The position numbers and the translations under genes are program-made. DNA of 64,000 bases, from contig JAVYIG010004964.1 in NCBI GenBank assembly GCA_035222895.1, positions 62,001 through 126,000 on the forward strand, written 5' to 3'. The notes below the pieces were generated by a model. The model did not search any database, had not been told where the DNA came from, and saw only the letters and a program-made list of their open reading frames with translations. The stretch comes from Strongylocentrotus droebachiensis (lineage: Eukaryota; Echinodermata; Echinoidea; Camarodonta; Strongylocentrotidae). Below are positions 1 to 12,147 of the stretch, one piece after another (position 1 is the stretch's first letter; every line of letters begins with the position of its first letter).

Positions 1-51
1 ATACCCTATAGCAGGATTTTGAAAATGGACGTTTCTAACGACTTAACCGGC

Positions 52-70
52 GGGGGGGGGGGGGGGGGGG
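52..70. repeat. Poly-G run
   Basis: Nineteen consecutive G, followed by TGTGTACTCA. Similar G runs of 13 or more occur near 1668-1680, 4448-4464, 6005-6018 and 7931-7943, and C runs near 592-605 and 61422-61436. Lengths in such runs are often unreliable in assemblies. Confidence 0.9.
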
Positions 71-92
71 TGTGTACTCACATATTGAGACA

Positions 93-337
93 TACACTCT
101 TATTTCCACGGAGTCAAATTTCACTCTGAATGGCGTCAGCTGGGAGTCAACTCTATTCCTAGTTAAAGTGACACGGAAAAGGAGTCATCTTGACTCTGAA
201 TTGAGTCAATTCTCAGCTGATGCCACACAATCCGAGTCAAATTGATTCGGAATCCGTGTCACTTTAACTAGGAATAGAGTTGACTCCCAGCTGACGCCAT
301 TTAGAGTGAAATTTGACTCCGTGGAAATAAGAGTGTA
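93..337. mobile_element. Foldback MITE with ~85-bp near-perfect arms
   Basis: The left arm (93-177) is matched by the reverse complement of the right arm (253-337) along its whole length with very few differences, leaving a 75-base loop. Ends read TACACTCTTATTTCC and GGAAATAAGAGTGTA. The element carries about eight copies of GAGTCA or TGACTC. No clear target duplication was found, and no coding capacity. Confidence 0.8.
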
Positions 338-565
338 CGGGGGTGTGCCGCTCTATAATGGATCACTTTTTCACCCAAAATCCCTAAACATGTACTTTTT
401 TTTAACAAAAATATCCCAAAACATGGGTCCGCTTTTTCAAAAATGTTTGCATGGCTAACACCCGAAAATTGTTTTTAAAAAATGGGTTTTACTTCGAAAA
501 AAATCCCCCAAATATGACCCTTAAAAATGGGTAGGGGTTTCGGGGCTTCAGCGGCACACCCCCGT
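337..565. mobile_element. Non-autonomous element with perfect 16-bp terminal inverted repeats
   Basis: ACGGGGGTGTGCCGCT at 337-352 is the exact reverse complement of 550-565. The interior is AT-rich with ATGGGT-type runs. The left end abuts the foldback at 93-337. No target duplication is evident. Confidence 0.65.
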
Positions 566-899
566 CCAAAGAATCTGAGTAATCCCCTCCCCCCCCCCCC
601 CCCCCACGGGATTATTGCAGTGTTTTTTCTTTGTCTGCAGGATGACCTGTGGATGACCAATTTCCGGTATAAATGACGTCACAAACACTAGGCCCATACT
701 CAAATTAGCAAAAACAAATGATGTTTTTATCAAGTTTTGATTGAATGGATAAAGCATATGGACAAAGTGGAGTCGACTCAATTTCAATGAAATATACGGG
801 TACTACTTATAAATAGAATGGTACTTGACAGCGATTATTTTACATGCGGGTATTATGAGCTCAGTTTACGGACCAAAATATTACATTTCTTGTCTGCCT

Positions 900-948
900 T
901 TTCTCTCTCTTTATCTTTCTCTCTCTCTCTCTCTATCTCTCTATCTAT
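900..948. repeat. CT-rich microsatellite
   Basis: Imperfect run of TC dinucleotides with TTTATC and TATC interruptions. Confidence 0.85.
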
Positions 949-959
949 GTTTCTTTCGG

Positions 960-1545
960 TTTTAAAGGGCTATCCAACCCTTGTCATAAATTTAACAAAA
1001 TGACTAAAGTTTGAAATAAATCGGACAAAAAAAAAGGAAAGGTTATGAAGTTTGCAAGAAATATGAGATCACTAACTCTATGTGAATATCAAATAAAAGT
1101 ATTTTGGTATAGTGAATTGTGACGCAGTTGAGGATAACTACCACGTTTGTCGTGTACAAACATTATCATTAATTTCTTCTTTTTTTCTTCTCTTAAGCGC
1201 CTCCTCCCCTGGGGCACTAAACTCAAAATATATTAATTTTTGTGTTAACGTTTAGCGCCTTCTCCCCTTGGGCACTACTATTATGGATAGCATATTATTT
1301 AGGTCCTCCAAAAATAAAAGACCCTCCCGAGTCTTACATTTTGTTGTTGTTGATATTTTAGTCATTGTGTGTGTTCGATTAAATGAGACAGAGACCATTA
1401 CCAATTCAGCTCATTTGAGTATATAGTGATTACAAATTTCAAAAATTCATAACTTTCTCAATTTTTGTCCGATTTCGATTACATTTTCACCAGTCTACTT
1501 TTCAGATTTTCTGCTTTCATCTTAATTATTTTGCTATCAAGGTTG
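960..1545. repeat. Diverged dispersed repeat (also at 56990-57250)
   Basis: Begins AAAGGGCTATCCAACCCTTG, close to AAAGGACAATCCAACCCTTG near 56997. Both copies go on to a similar ACATTACCATTTCAGC-like stretch followed by GTGATTACAA and CAAAATT. Similarity is patchy, so boundaries are approximate. A direct duplication of an AGCGCCTCCTCCCCTGG-like segment lies at about 1195-1280. Confidence 0.45.
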
Positions 1546-2380
1546 TATGTGTTTTAATGATAATGTACAGGGTAAACGGGAGAATTATCCGCGATTACCT
1601 CACAATCCCCTAACCAATCTGCTAATTCGAGATTCGCAAAGCTTCTCATATTTCAAACTTTTTTTTTGGGGGGGGGGGGGATCCACTTTCCAATGCCCTG
1701 TAATCGGCCGAGAGAGGGCGCATCAAGATTTCTCGTCGGTAGAAAACTTGAGCTCAGTTACGATCATAAGTGATGAAATACACTGACATGAAACATAAAG
1801 AAATCAAAACAATAAACTAGTTTACATGGAATATTCTAGAAGATGAAATGAAATGAAGATAAAGGATCATTTGCTTCAGATCCACCGACACGGTTGATCT
1901 GTTCCTCGGGGACCTAATTAAGTAAGTCTGAAAAGTCTTTATTTCCCTACTACCAGCAACTAACTAAAACTTCATCTGATTTCCAACTATACACAATGCT
2001 TCCTGTATGGGCCTACCTATTTATGTATAACTGCAAGATTAATGTATCCTGCTAAAAATTAAAGATTCACACTCTGTTTATTTTTTTCTCAATTCAGCTT
2101 TTCCATTAAAAACATTTAAAACAGTTGAAAATATACAGTCATTCACAATTCAGTCATTGTCCTTTTATCTCCTTAGTAAAACAAATGGTTGTATGGTGAG
2201 TGCCTAATCAACGTTATTTCATTCTTCTTTCTTTGGCATAAGGAAGAAAAAGCAGCAACAACAACAACAACATATATGCGTGGTGCGGTGGGTGCTGTTA
2301 AGTCCCTCCTTGCCTTTTTAGGGGGCTGTAGTGAGCACGCATAGTGTGCCGCGGTGCGCTCCCTAGTGGGTGGGATATTC

Positions 2381-2905
2381 GCCCCTCCCGCGCTAAGCGC
2401 AGAAGCTTTGACGTTTCATTAAAATTAATATAGAAAGAAGACGATTCGTTGTACCATTCTCGACTCTTTATCCTTGTCTAAATTCAGTTCCCCCCCCCTC
2501 CCCTCCCGCGCGAAGCGAAGAAGTTTTGACGTTTCATTAAATTATTAATAGAGAAAGAAGACGATTCGTTGTACCATTCGTGACTCTTAACCCTTGTTTG
2601 AATTCAGTTTCTCCCCTTCCGCGCAAAGCGCGGAAAGTTTGACGTTTCATTGAATTATTAGAGAAAGAAGACGATTTGTTGATTGTGCCCTCGACTATTA
2701 ATCCTTGTCTGAATTCAATCCCCCCCCCCCTCCCCTCCCACACGAACCGCAGAAGCTTTGCCGTTTCTCGACTCTTAATTCTTGTCTGAATTCAGTCTCC
2801 GTCCTTCCGCGCGAAGCGCGGAAGCTTTGACGTCTCATTAAATTATTATAGAAAGTAGACGATTTGTATACCGTTCACGACTATTAATCTTTGTCTGGAT
2901 TAAAA
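2381..2905. repeat. Tandem repeat, ~115-bp unit, five copies
   Basis: Units begin near 2381, 2501, 2614, 2732 and 2798, each with CCCCTCCCGCGCGAAGCG-like DNA, then CTTTGACGTTTCATT, GAAAGAAGACGATTCG and GAATTCAG. The fourth unit is shortened to about 66 bp. GCGCGAAGCGCGG in some units is a small palindrome. Confidence 0.8.
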
Positions 2906-2963
2906 AAAAATGTTTCTATGTCTGCTCCTTTTTTCTTCCTACGTCCTCTTCCTTTTTCTCCCC

Positions 2964-2977
2964 ATCTCTCTCTCTCT

Positions 2978-3013
<36 letters not shown>
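2964..3013. repeat. (TC)n microsatellite
   Basis: Nearly pure TC dinucleotides with one CAG interruption. Confidence 0.9.
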
Positions 3014-3017
<4 letters not shown>

Positions 3018-4425
3018 GGCCGGCGGTGGGTTTTTTTTTTGGGGGGGCACCACCCCCCACCGCCCCTGGCTACGCGCCTGTGCCTTTGTAAACTTATACA
3101 AATAACCTTTCACTTATTATGTAAAACACCAATCATCTTAAAATCACTGTCATACTTAAATAAATCCTCTCTCCTAAATGTCCTACTTAAAAGTAGCAGA
3201 GCCCTAAATGATCAATACGACTGACTCAGAAGATGTCCAGCGCAGGTCTTTCTGTCTTTTATTGTAGGCTGCTATGCAGCATCATACTGAACATTTTTAA
3301 GCAAAGTACATTCGAATGATTTACATCATAAACCAATAGCAAAATAGGAGACTGAATATTCAAAAGGAAAAGGAGAAGAGAACCAAAGATAAGTAAGAAG
3401 TAGAAATACCTAAGACCATGAATAAAGAATGAGAAGAGAACAAAGGAACATGGAAGACTTGTATGTAGAGAAGATGAACGGAAGAAGAAATTTGGTTGAG
3501 TAATTGAAGTAAATGAATATGTAAGTGATAAGATAATTATGTGAAATAAATATGTAAAGAGAGAAGAGACTAGAAAAACAAATAATAATAAATATAGAAT
3601 GAGTCTAATTTTAAATCTTACATTTATGTGTACGAGATATTTCAGAGGCTTTGAGTTGAGTATTGTTATACCATGGACATGGGAGAGACGTGGTTAGACT
3701 TATTGTTGCTCTTTGAACAAACTTCTTCCTTTTCGTGAAGTCTGTACAATATCAAAATGAGTTATAACAGCCCCCCGCCATTTTTTTTAAAAACCCAATA
3801 ACATATATAGTATACGTGTTTATTTGGTTTGTTTTATCTACATAATTGTTTGGAGGGGGTGTTTACCCACAGAAAATAATCGCTCGTCCCAGAATTTCAA
3901 CAAGAAGCACCAAACGAATTAAGATAAACCCTATGCAAAGTCAGACACTATTCAAGTCTTTCAATATTTTGGGGAGGGTCAAAGTTGACAAGTCCAGCTT
4001 ACACCGTTCGCAGACATTCCTGGCATACTTAGGGTCTGACCTCACAATAAAGAACCTGTCGTCTGATTGGCTGATTCCGTTGTGTAAATAACCAGTAGGC
4101 GTATAAGGTGTCCAATAACTAGTGAGCTTAGTGTATTGTTTGGAAATAATGTTTGTTCTTTGGATTTTCCTCTTCGGAGGACCTTTGTGGTGTTTTGAGG
4201 AAACCTGTGATAGCGTTTTCTTCGTCATTTCCTTGGCTAAACAATGATATTGTGTGCACAAATGACCTAAAGTGGACGCAAATAAAGGACGAATAATCAC
4301 ATGCTTAAAAGGTTAATTATCTGTCCGATAATTCAATTACTCATCAGCCATGGCATTGGGTTATCTGCATGGGGTTTCGTAATAGTTGAACCCGGCGTTA
4401 GAAGATCCCACTAGCCCAATGGCGG

Positions 4426-4464
4426 ATGTGTGTGTGCGTGTGTGTGTGGGGGGGGGGGGGGGGG
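4426..4464. repeat. (GT)n followed by poly-G
   Basis: GT dinucleotides run directly into 17 G. Confidence 0.85.
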
Positions 4465-5501
4465 TGCAGAACCATTTTATTTCTAAGATTGATTTGTATT
4501 GTTTGGAATCAATTTAAAAAAAAAACTATTGAAACAAAATATAAAAAACAAAATAAACATGTCACATGCGGTAGGTCACTGGCAGAACTGTCATGTGCCA
4601 ATCTTTAAAAAAAAAATAAGGTCTCATAAATCAGGTTATCAACCCCAAAGTGTAAAATGTGCCCCCGCCCCTTTAACCAAAAAAAAAAGGCACTTTAAAA
4701 AAAGTGGAAACAAACTTTGTCTTTTTTTCCCGAAAAAATCTGAACCATGCCCGTCTATTTTTTAAAAAATATCGATACGCCCAGATCTAGTTGACAAATG
4801 ATTTTGAGATGGCCTCAGTGTCATCATGATCAAGTTGTCGGGTGAGATTCGTGTTTTGAATACAACATGATAGCAACTGCTTACGAAAAAAAGCAACCTT
4901 AAATTCCAATGACCTTTTGCATCACCTATTGAAAATATTCGAATGATAATGGCATATTAGTTAATCCGAACATGATTTCTGCATGGAATATAGAAGGTAT
5001 TGATATTGACTTAGGTTACTGTTTCGAAAGTAATTGCTACCGTTTTATGCTTACGTTAAAAAATTATAGCTTTAGTACAAGTTGCAATTGCTAAATAATG
5101 ATATTGATAGGCATTCTAAGACTTTAGGAGAAATTCCCGCCGCATGTAACATCCACGCGATGCACCTTTTGAATACTTGCGACCGTTCTCAGCGTTTTTA
5201 TTATAAATAAAAATAAAAATCAATATCTCACAAACTCAACCTATATCAAATTTAGCGCTGATGATTCAGAAATTATTTGCCACTAAGTTCATATTTGTGT
5301 TGCCATGTCGTCTGCAAATATCCTGTGTAATTTTAAAATGGGCACATTCATATGAAGATCAAACCCGCCCCCTGACCGCCCCCACTTCATGAAAAAGCTG
5401 ACTACGCCAATGATATGAAGGACTTCATAGTTTGGGTGCAAGTATATCACTATAATGTCATGTAGATACACTTACCCATAAATGGATTTCACACGATTAC
5501 G

Positions 5502-5953
5502 GGCGCGTTTATCTAGGCTTGCCACTAGATTTATTATGTACATATCGTACCCCACTATCGAACCCCACTATCATACCCCACTATACGATCGTGATTTGCG
5601 GGATGTCGCGTTTATCTACTCTTCACGATTCACAATAAAGGCCTTGTGTCTGCCCAACTGTTTTGACCCGGGAAGCAGACAGTTTCTCGAAGGTCAACTT
5701 CACACACATGCTTGTACACAACACCTGGGTGGTCCTATTTGTATGTGAGGTTCAAAACAGCTTTGCGTTTATCGATCTCTCAGAAACGTGATTCTGGCTG
5801 TATGTCACATACAAAACGCACTTTTTTGCATCTTTAGATATGCCCATATCTAAAGCCCTTTAAAAAAGGCTTTGCGTTTATCAACTTCTAAATTTGCCTG
5901 AAATACGTTTGAGAAACCTGATTCTAGCCAAAAATTTGCTAGATAAACGCAAC
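5502..5953 (-). mobile_element. Unclassified ~450-bp TIR element, copy A
   Basis: A 452-bp copy, inverted relative to copies at 35279 and 48379 and nearly identical over its length. In element orientation the ends are GTTGCGTTTATCTAG and CTAGATAAACGCGCC. Flanks TTACG (5497-5501) and CTACG (5954-5958) look like a 5-bp target duplication with one change. GCGTTTATC recurs at about 5505, 5608, 5765 and 5873, and inverted at the right end. A 24-bp palindrome (5832-5855, 11-bp arms) lies inside. No transposase is encoded. Confidence 0.85.
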
Positions 5954-5995
5954 CTACGTCATCTTGTCTTTTTTTCGCGTTTTCTTATTGTGCGC

Positions 5996-6018
5996 GCGGG
6001 GGGAGGGGGGGGGGGGGG
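5996..6018. repeat. G-rich run
   Basis: CGGGGGGAGGG followed by unbroken G, potentially G-quadruplex forming. Confidence 0.8.
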
Positions 6019-6830
6019 CTTCTAGAATAAACAAAAAGGTAGCTAATGAGCTACCCCATCATCCGGTTTCAAGTAAAAGCGATCACGGTTTTCAATCCTT
6101 GCCTTTACAACTTGAAGAACATCTCCTACTTTCCTTAATGGCCCGATTTACATACAGTATAAACACAAGAAACAAATCGACTTCGGCCAAGTGTATCGAT
6201 TTTGGTCAAGTCACGCCCACGGATTCTCAAGAAACATGACTTCGCTTGACCACCTGGACACTGCAGAGACTGACCACCCGGAATTGAGGTGAATGACACC
6301 GAAAGAGGTGCATCTCCTACCCCCTCATCACCACTAATCTCATACCCAATCTAGTAATACCCCTTTAAATGCACCCTTAATTACCCCCTCTTTCAGTTTC
6401 CTCTGGATTAAACTTCCGATAGAGTTGGAGCTGAATGAGGGGGGCCTTTTACGTATTGGGCTTTTGTTCTTCTTCTTTTTATTCACTAAAAGGATGTCGT
6501 TGGGAGGTGGAGCGTACATTAACGATGACTGATCAGATTAGTTGGTTTGCATGGACCATCCATTAATGATGCGATTAGTTGTTTTTGTCACATTTTCTTT
6601 GCCTGATTTTACACGCATATTACACGCGCTGCTGCCTTTAGGCGTTAAAAGCGAAATATTGACCGCAACTTGAATTCAGGCTATACATGTTGTATTTAGG
6701 AAGTTACAAACTGATTCAGCCGAGGACGCAGGTTCGAAACTGAATCACGTCTTTCGGATGGTGACGTTAAAGGTCGGTCCCCAGACGTAAATAATCATAT
6801 CTGATTGATACACGTCTGTAAAAACCAAAT

Positions 6831-6853
6831 ACACACACACACACACACACACA
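6831..6853. repeat. (AC)n microsatellite
   Basis: About eleven and a half AC units. Confidence 0.95.
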
Positions 6854-7411
6854 GGATAGTATAGCGTACCGTAATATGAAATAAATATTACCCAACATGC
6901 GTAAATGTTCTAAAAAAGAATGAAACGCCAATAATACAAACAACAACATGTGTTTAATTTGTGTTAGACCAATTTTGCCCAGTTACAAGCAAAATCCTAC
7001 GATTTTTTGCTCAATTTGTAGTAAGAGATGCTCATAATTGAGTAGGACACCACTCAAGTTGAATACAACTAATTGCCCTAAGTTGTTGATGGTCCGACAT
7101 TCAATTTTCTTCATCATTTTTTGATAACTTTCTACCTATTTTTTGTTGTAATTAGTAGTATATGAATTACAGTAACATGGCCCAAACAAAGGGTTAATTC
7201 GAGTTAAGTGGAATTGTCTAGTATATTCCTGACAATTTAATTACCTTTTTATTTTGATGGTTTGTCCTATGCCAGAATGGCGCTATCCTTTGAGGTATTA
7301 GTATTTATCAGTAATTTGGTATCAGTGTTTCTGCAGCGATTTGGATTTGATTTTCTTTAGTACTATAGTAGTAAATAAATATATAGATTATTAGTTGATG
7401 GATCACATAGA

Positions 7412-7921
7412 TTAAAGGTAATACAAAGTTTTGGGAAATTTTGAAAATTGGGTGGATAGTGAATCTTTACAATTTTGATATATTTGGATGCCCCTGTGGA
7501 TGTATTATAAGCGCTAACAAAATTAGCCCCTAAAACACTTCTGTTTTCGAGAAAAATTGGATATAAAAATTTACCGGTGCTCCCGGTAAATTTTGATAAA
7601 TTTCAAATAGCGCCTATGGCCGTACAATCGTAGCTGCGACCATGAAAATCTCAGAATATGTAGTTGGGATATATAATTTCCTAACGGGAATAGCTAATCG
7701 GTCGATTTCAGTCAAGAAACATTGTTTCATAGCTAAATTAATATCTTGACCTTGAGAGGGAGCTATACAACAAAAAGAGTTTATTATTTATAATTTCATA
7801 ACTTTAGACTCGATTTCAACCGCGACAACGATCAATGTATATTGTAGGAACGCAAATGCTTCTAATATGTTAATTTGAACCAAATTCATGACCCCATACC
7901 AAAACTTTGTAATACCTTTAA
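7412..7921. mobile_element. Probable non-autonomous TIR element, ~510 bp
   Basis: TTAAAGGTAATACAAAGTTT at 7412-7431 is matched with one change by the reverse complement at the right end (7899-7921), giving terminal inverted repeats of about 22 bp. The interior includes a local inverted TTTACCGG/CCGGTAAA pair near 7570-7590. No ORF and no clear target duplication. Confidence 0.6.
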
Positions 7922-8087
7922 ATGGATGATGGGGGGGGGGGGGCAACTTATGGTATTTAAGCGTCAGGACAAAATAACCAGTTTACCACCACGAAGGGAA
8001 ACATGTAATGGAAAAAAATCCGATGTTCTTTCAAAACATATATAATCCTTTTACCTTGAAGATTTTTTCAGGGCAGGGCAACATAAT

Positions 8088-8175
8088 AAGAACAAGAAGA
8101 AGGAGAAGAAGAAAAAAAGAGAAGGAGGAGGAGGAGGGAGAAGAAAAAGAAGAAGAGGAAGAAAAGGATGAGGAA
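8088..8175. repeat. GAA/GGA-rich purine tract
   Basis: About 88 bases almost entirely A and G on the + strand, in AGAAGAAGG and GGAGGAGG blocks. The reading frames through it are low-complexity. Confidence 0.9.
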
Positions 8176-9727
8176 GACACGATTATAGTCATATCTTGAA
8201 TTTGAAAATATGAAATTTTCCATCTCAATTCCAATAAAACCAGACCTGTATAGTTGTACCATTGACAATTTCCTGAGGACCCATAGCCAGAGATTCACGG
8301 ATTTTTTAATAAATATTCAATATTGTTATTATTTTTTTACTTTTTTCCCTTCCACAGGGTTCCTTTATTAAATAATATCATTTACATATGCATACAAGAA
8401 GAGATATACATACATTGATATATATCAGTTACAAATTGCTTTTCATTTTTAAAATATCACAGATTTACTCGGCAAAATAATTTAGAAATAAATAAACAAT
8501 CAGAAACATTTCGTAAAAGGTAACCATTTTTTCATAATTTTTTTTCTTTCAGATTTGTTTTACGTATATTCCTTTCCATATCATAATAACACTTTATCGC
8601 TGATATTATGTGTTCAAAAACTGGCAAACACTGTTTGCATTTGGCTGCAAACAATTCTTTCCTTACTATAATCATAATACAGTTGAGGGCACTATTTTAT
8701 TTCCATGAAACCCAAACAATTTATTTTTATTGTTATTTCGTTTGAATAAATAGTACAGTAACAAAATATATGTAGAATTGTTTCTTCACTGTCATTACAG
8801 TATGTACATACCGGTAGGTTATCTGTAATTAATTTAAATCTTAACAAAGCATATTATTAAAGTTTTCTTCATAAATTGTTATTCTATTTATATAGAATTC
8901 TAATTCATTCAAATTTAAATGTTCCATTTCTAAAAATACTTAAATATATATTTCCATCAAAACGATAAATTTCGCGGTTTGTACTATATGCGATTTCCTT
9001 TCTAACAAAAACATACACAGACCACGAACATTTCCCCTAAAATAGAAATTGTTTGTAGTTTAAAGTCTCTGAATTCCAGATCTGTTTCATCCTCAATGTT
9101 ATGGTTTTCCCTTCTAGAATAGTATGTGTTCGTTGTACATTGTGTGCTTTTTGTAAAGTAGGCCTATACCTACTTTTGATATAATAAAACAGATCAAATT
9201 TGAAATGTAATTCTTTTTTCAAAGCGGAAAGGACTTATGATGGCTGTACAATAAACCCATTTGGAAGTGTACAGCTTGTTATTATTGCTTCTCTTACGAA
9301 ATCATTTTTTACATCGTGAATTTTACATCATAAACGCAATTTGATTTATTTTACATTGTCAAAAACTTAATTTTTATACTTCCTATCGCACTTCAAAATA
9401 CTTAAGGGGTTACAATTTGATGGGTGTTTTGCGATTGTATTTGATGACAATTCTCTGGAAAATTTCAATAAATACGCCTATTCTCATATATTTCAGAAAT
9501 GTTGTAAAACTAAAATATATCCATATCCTTAAACATTATATTTCTACTAGGAAAGATCCAACTTTACAACAGCATTTAATTAATAAACTAGCGTTTAATA
9601 CAAAAACTAGGCAGAGCAACAACGCATCAATAATTAATCATTTAGTTGTAGACCTAAATCAATTACATATAGGCCTACCAAGCATTTTAGCCAAAATAAT
9701 TTCCGAAACAATTCGTGAAAAGAAAGT

Positions 9728-10545
9728 GAAACAAGTTCAATACATATGTATTGCATATTGTTACAGTGCTTTCTCAAACCATATTACATAGATGCGTTTT
9801 AAGAGCTATTCATACATTTGAAAGCATGAAGATTGTATTAATTATAGTACTCAATAAAATGAAAGAGAACACTTTTTAGTCTTAATCCTGTGAAAGTTAT
9901 GAACTACGCCTCTCCATAAATTGTAAAACAAGTTCAATACATATTATTGCATATTGTTACATTGCTTTCTCCAGTCATATTTAATAGATGCGTTTCAAGG
10001 GCTATTTATACATTCGAAAGTATGATGATTGTATTTAATGAGTCCTCCAAATATGAAAGAGAACACTCTTATAAACTCAATCCTGTGAAAGTTATGGACT
10101 ACGCCCTCCATAAATGGTGAAACACGTTGAACAAGTTAAATACATATTATTGCATATGGTTACATTGCTTCCTCAAATCATATTACATGCATTTCGGGAG
10201 CTATTCATACATTCGAAAGCATGATGATTTTATTAATGAGTACTCAATAAAATGAAAGAGAACACTTTTATAAACTCAATCCTATGAAAGTTATTCACTG
10301 CTCCCCTCCATAAATTGTGAAACAAGTTAAACAAGTTAAATATATATTATTGCATATTGTTATATTGCTTTTCCCAAATCATATTACATAATGTGTTTCG
10401 AGAGCTATTTATACATTCGAAAGCATGATGATTTTATTAATGAGTTCTCAATAAAATGAAAGAGAACATTTTTACAATCTCAACACTGTCTTGAACACGA
10501 CTGTGAAAGTTATGAGTTACGTCCCTCCATAAATTGTGTAAAACA
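9728..10545. repeat. Tandem repeat, ~200-bp unit, four copies
   Basis: Units start near 9728, 9926, 10129 and 10330, each with AACAAGTTCAATACATATTA-like DNA, then TGCATATTGTTACATTGCTT, GAGCTATTCATACATTCGAA, AATGAAAGAGAACACTTTTA and GTGAAAGTTATG. Units differ by scattered substitutions and small indels. The array ends about 650 bp before the glypican start codon. Confidence 0.85.
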
Positions 10546-10959
10546 CACCCCCGCGAACACTGTGTAGTCGTCCCGATGGATTAGCGATTAGTATTCACAT
10601 GCATTGTTAGCAATGCACGCTCTATCTCTGTTCCCGTGAATGTACCCCTTGCTTTCGGCTTTCTCCCCCCATATACCTTATCACAGGTACCCGTACTACC
10701 GTAATTTGCGTGCCCGTATTCTCATATTCCGGAAAATGTGTAGATGTTGAGTGGCTTCATTTGAGTCGTGATACCGCGGAAGGTTTCTTTGCCACAGACG
10801 TTTTTTTTCTTCAGAATTGGAATCGAATCAAAGATGTTCATAAAGAGGAACTGATTTCTACATTCGGATATTCTTCAGGAGCGATTGTGGATTTATCTTT
10901 GGGAAATAAGGACCGGAATGCGAGGACCTAACTCAGGCTTTCTAAGCGGTCGTTTGCAT

Positions 10960-11195
10960 CACTTCTGCAAGTGAAGGTACGGGCCACACAGGGCGGTGTG
11001 TACAGTGGATAGACGTACTACTGGCGGCTGGTACATTGGCGTCTGCATGTACATGCGTTGAGAACGGAATTCGAACAAAACACACGGACGCGAAACTGCA
11101 CACCGTTTCGTGTACAGCTTCCATCGCGGCACACCATCATATATTTGCTCTCAGTATTATTTGGACCACATATTTAGGATTTTGTCAAAGAAAAC
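10960..11195 (+). promoter_or_regulatory. Probable 5' UTR and proximal promoter of the glypican gene
   Basis: The 235 bases before the start codon are richer in CpG than the surrounding AT-rich DNA (for example near 11025-11095 and 11106-11129). A TATATTTG string lies near 11139 and an initiator-like TCAGTA near 11151, but they are too close together for a normal TATA-Inr pair, so no start site is assigned. An untranslated upstream exon is also possible. Confidence 0.35.
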
Positions 11196-11373
11196 ATGGC
11201 GTTGTACAGGGAACTTCTCTGCACTTTTTGTGCATTAATAGCAGCATTTGGGCTGACAGCAGGACAAGATAGAGCGGCCCTAGGGACAGCGACAGGGGCA
11301 TGTACAGAGACACGGGATGCATATCGAGATAAAGGATTTAGTGCCAATGACGTTCCTCTAAATGCAATCGCAA
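11196..11373 (+). CDS. Glypican, coding exon 1 (signal peptide and start of cysteine-rich domain)
   Basis: Fifty-nine codons plus one base, starting at an ATG in good context (AAAACATGG) and ending at a GTAAGT donor (11374-11379), so the exon ends in phase 1. Residues 1-23 form a signal peptide: Arg5, then a hydrophobic stretch about residues 7-20, with a plausible cleavage after Ala-Gly before Gln24. The mature start holds Cys36 and the block YRDKGFSANDVP (residues 43-54), which resembles the N-terminus of the glypican 1/2/4/6 (Dally-like) group; this comparison is from memory. Glypicans are GPI-anchored heparan sulfate proteoglycans of the cell surface that modulate Wnt, Hedgehog, FGF and BMP signalling. 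The exon joins in frame to 51911, creating a Ser codon across the junction. The vertebrate paralogue cannot be assigned from this piece, so no symbol is given. Family call is firm; subgroup is probable. Confidence 0.9.
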
Positions 11374-12147
11374 GTAAGTTACCTCTCTCAGCTCCGGCTA
11401 GCTCTCCACTTTCTCAGTAGAAAAAAACACACAAGGAAACCAGAAAGAAACAACAAGATTATTAGCATGTGTTCTTACTCTAAGATCATTGTCATGCTTA
11501 TCTGTTAACTTAAACTGATTACATTTGTTATATTTTTATGATCATGTATCAACTTCTTATTTCTGGACTTTATTTTAAATCAATGTAGCAAATGGAAAAT
11601 ATTAACACGGCCTAAATTTTAATTGGTATTTGTTTGGATTCTTTTAGTATATCCAGATACCATGAATTATTATTTTCTAATGGTTTATAATCTATTAACC
11701 CCCAACCCCATACAGAAACACAGAAACAGTGATAGTGAAACGCATAAAACTTTCATTGCTACATATGAACAAAAAACTACCATCTTTGTCAAGATATTCT
11801 GTATTCATTTGTGTATGTGCTTCTTTCTTCCTAAGATGATGACTTAGTGCATGCACTTCACCATGGATAGTAAAGCCTGTATAGTCTACACAATACCTTG
11901 TGTTGTGCATGTACCCATATGAATGGGTGCATTCATACTTGCATCAAGATTTACTGTAGGCCTACAGGCTAGGCTTATGAAATAAGCATGTACATGTCTA
12001 CATACTGCATGTCACCAACATTATTACTTTCTTACAGTTACCACGGTTACATAATTTACTCTTAAAATGTAAATAACTTTTTCTAGTGGGGTGTTTGGGA
12101 TAATGGTAAGTTTGTTTTTGAAAAAAGTTGCATCTTGATATATTTTT

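Larger units (their letters stand above)
1..10959. other. Upstream intergenic region, no gene recognised
   Basis: No ORF here resembles a known protein and all are short. The region holds the repeats listed below. Nothing recognisable was seen in 570-890, 1690-2380, 3075-4420, 4470-5490, 6020-6830, 6855-7410, 8180-9720 and 10546-10959, apart from low-complexity runs. Confidence 0.6.

Noticed and set aside
9417-9791. 124-residue + strand ORF
   Set aside because: Runs into the first unit of the 200-bp tandem repeat and has no recognisable domain.
10710-10931. 73-residue ORF upstream of the glypican exon
   Set aside because: Composition looks slightly coding-like, but no motif was recognised and it is short. 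Left unannotated.
11036-11272. Overlapping + frame across the glypican start
   Set aside because: Shadow of the glypican 5' UTR and exon 1 in another frame.
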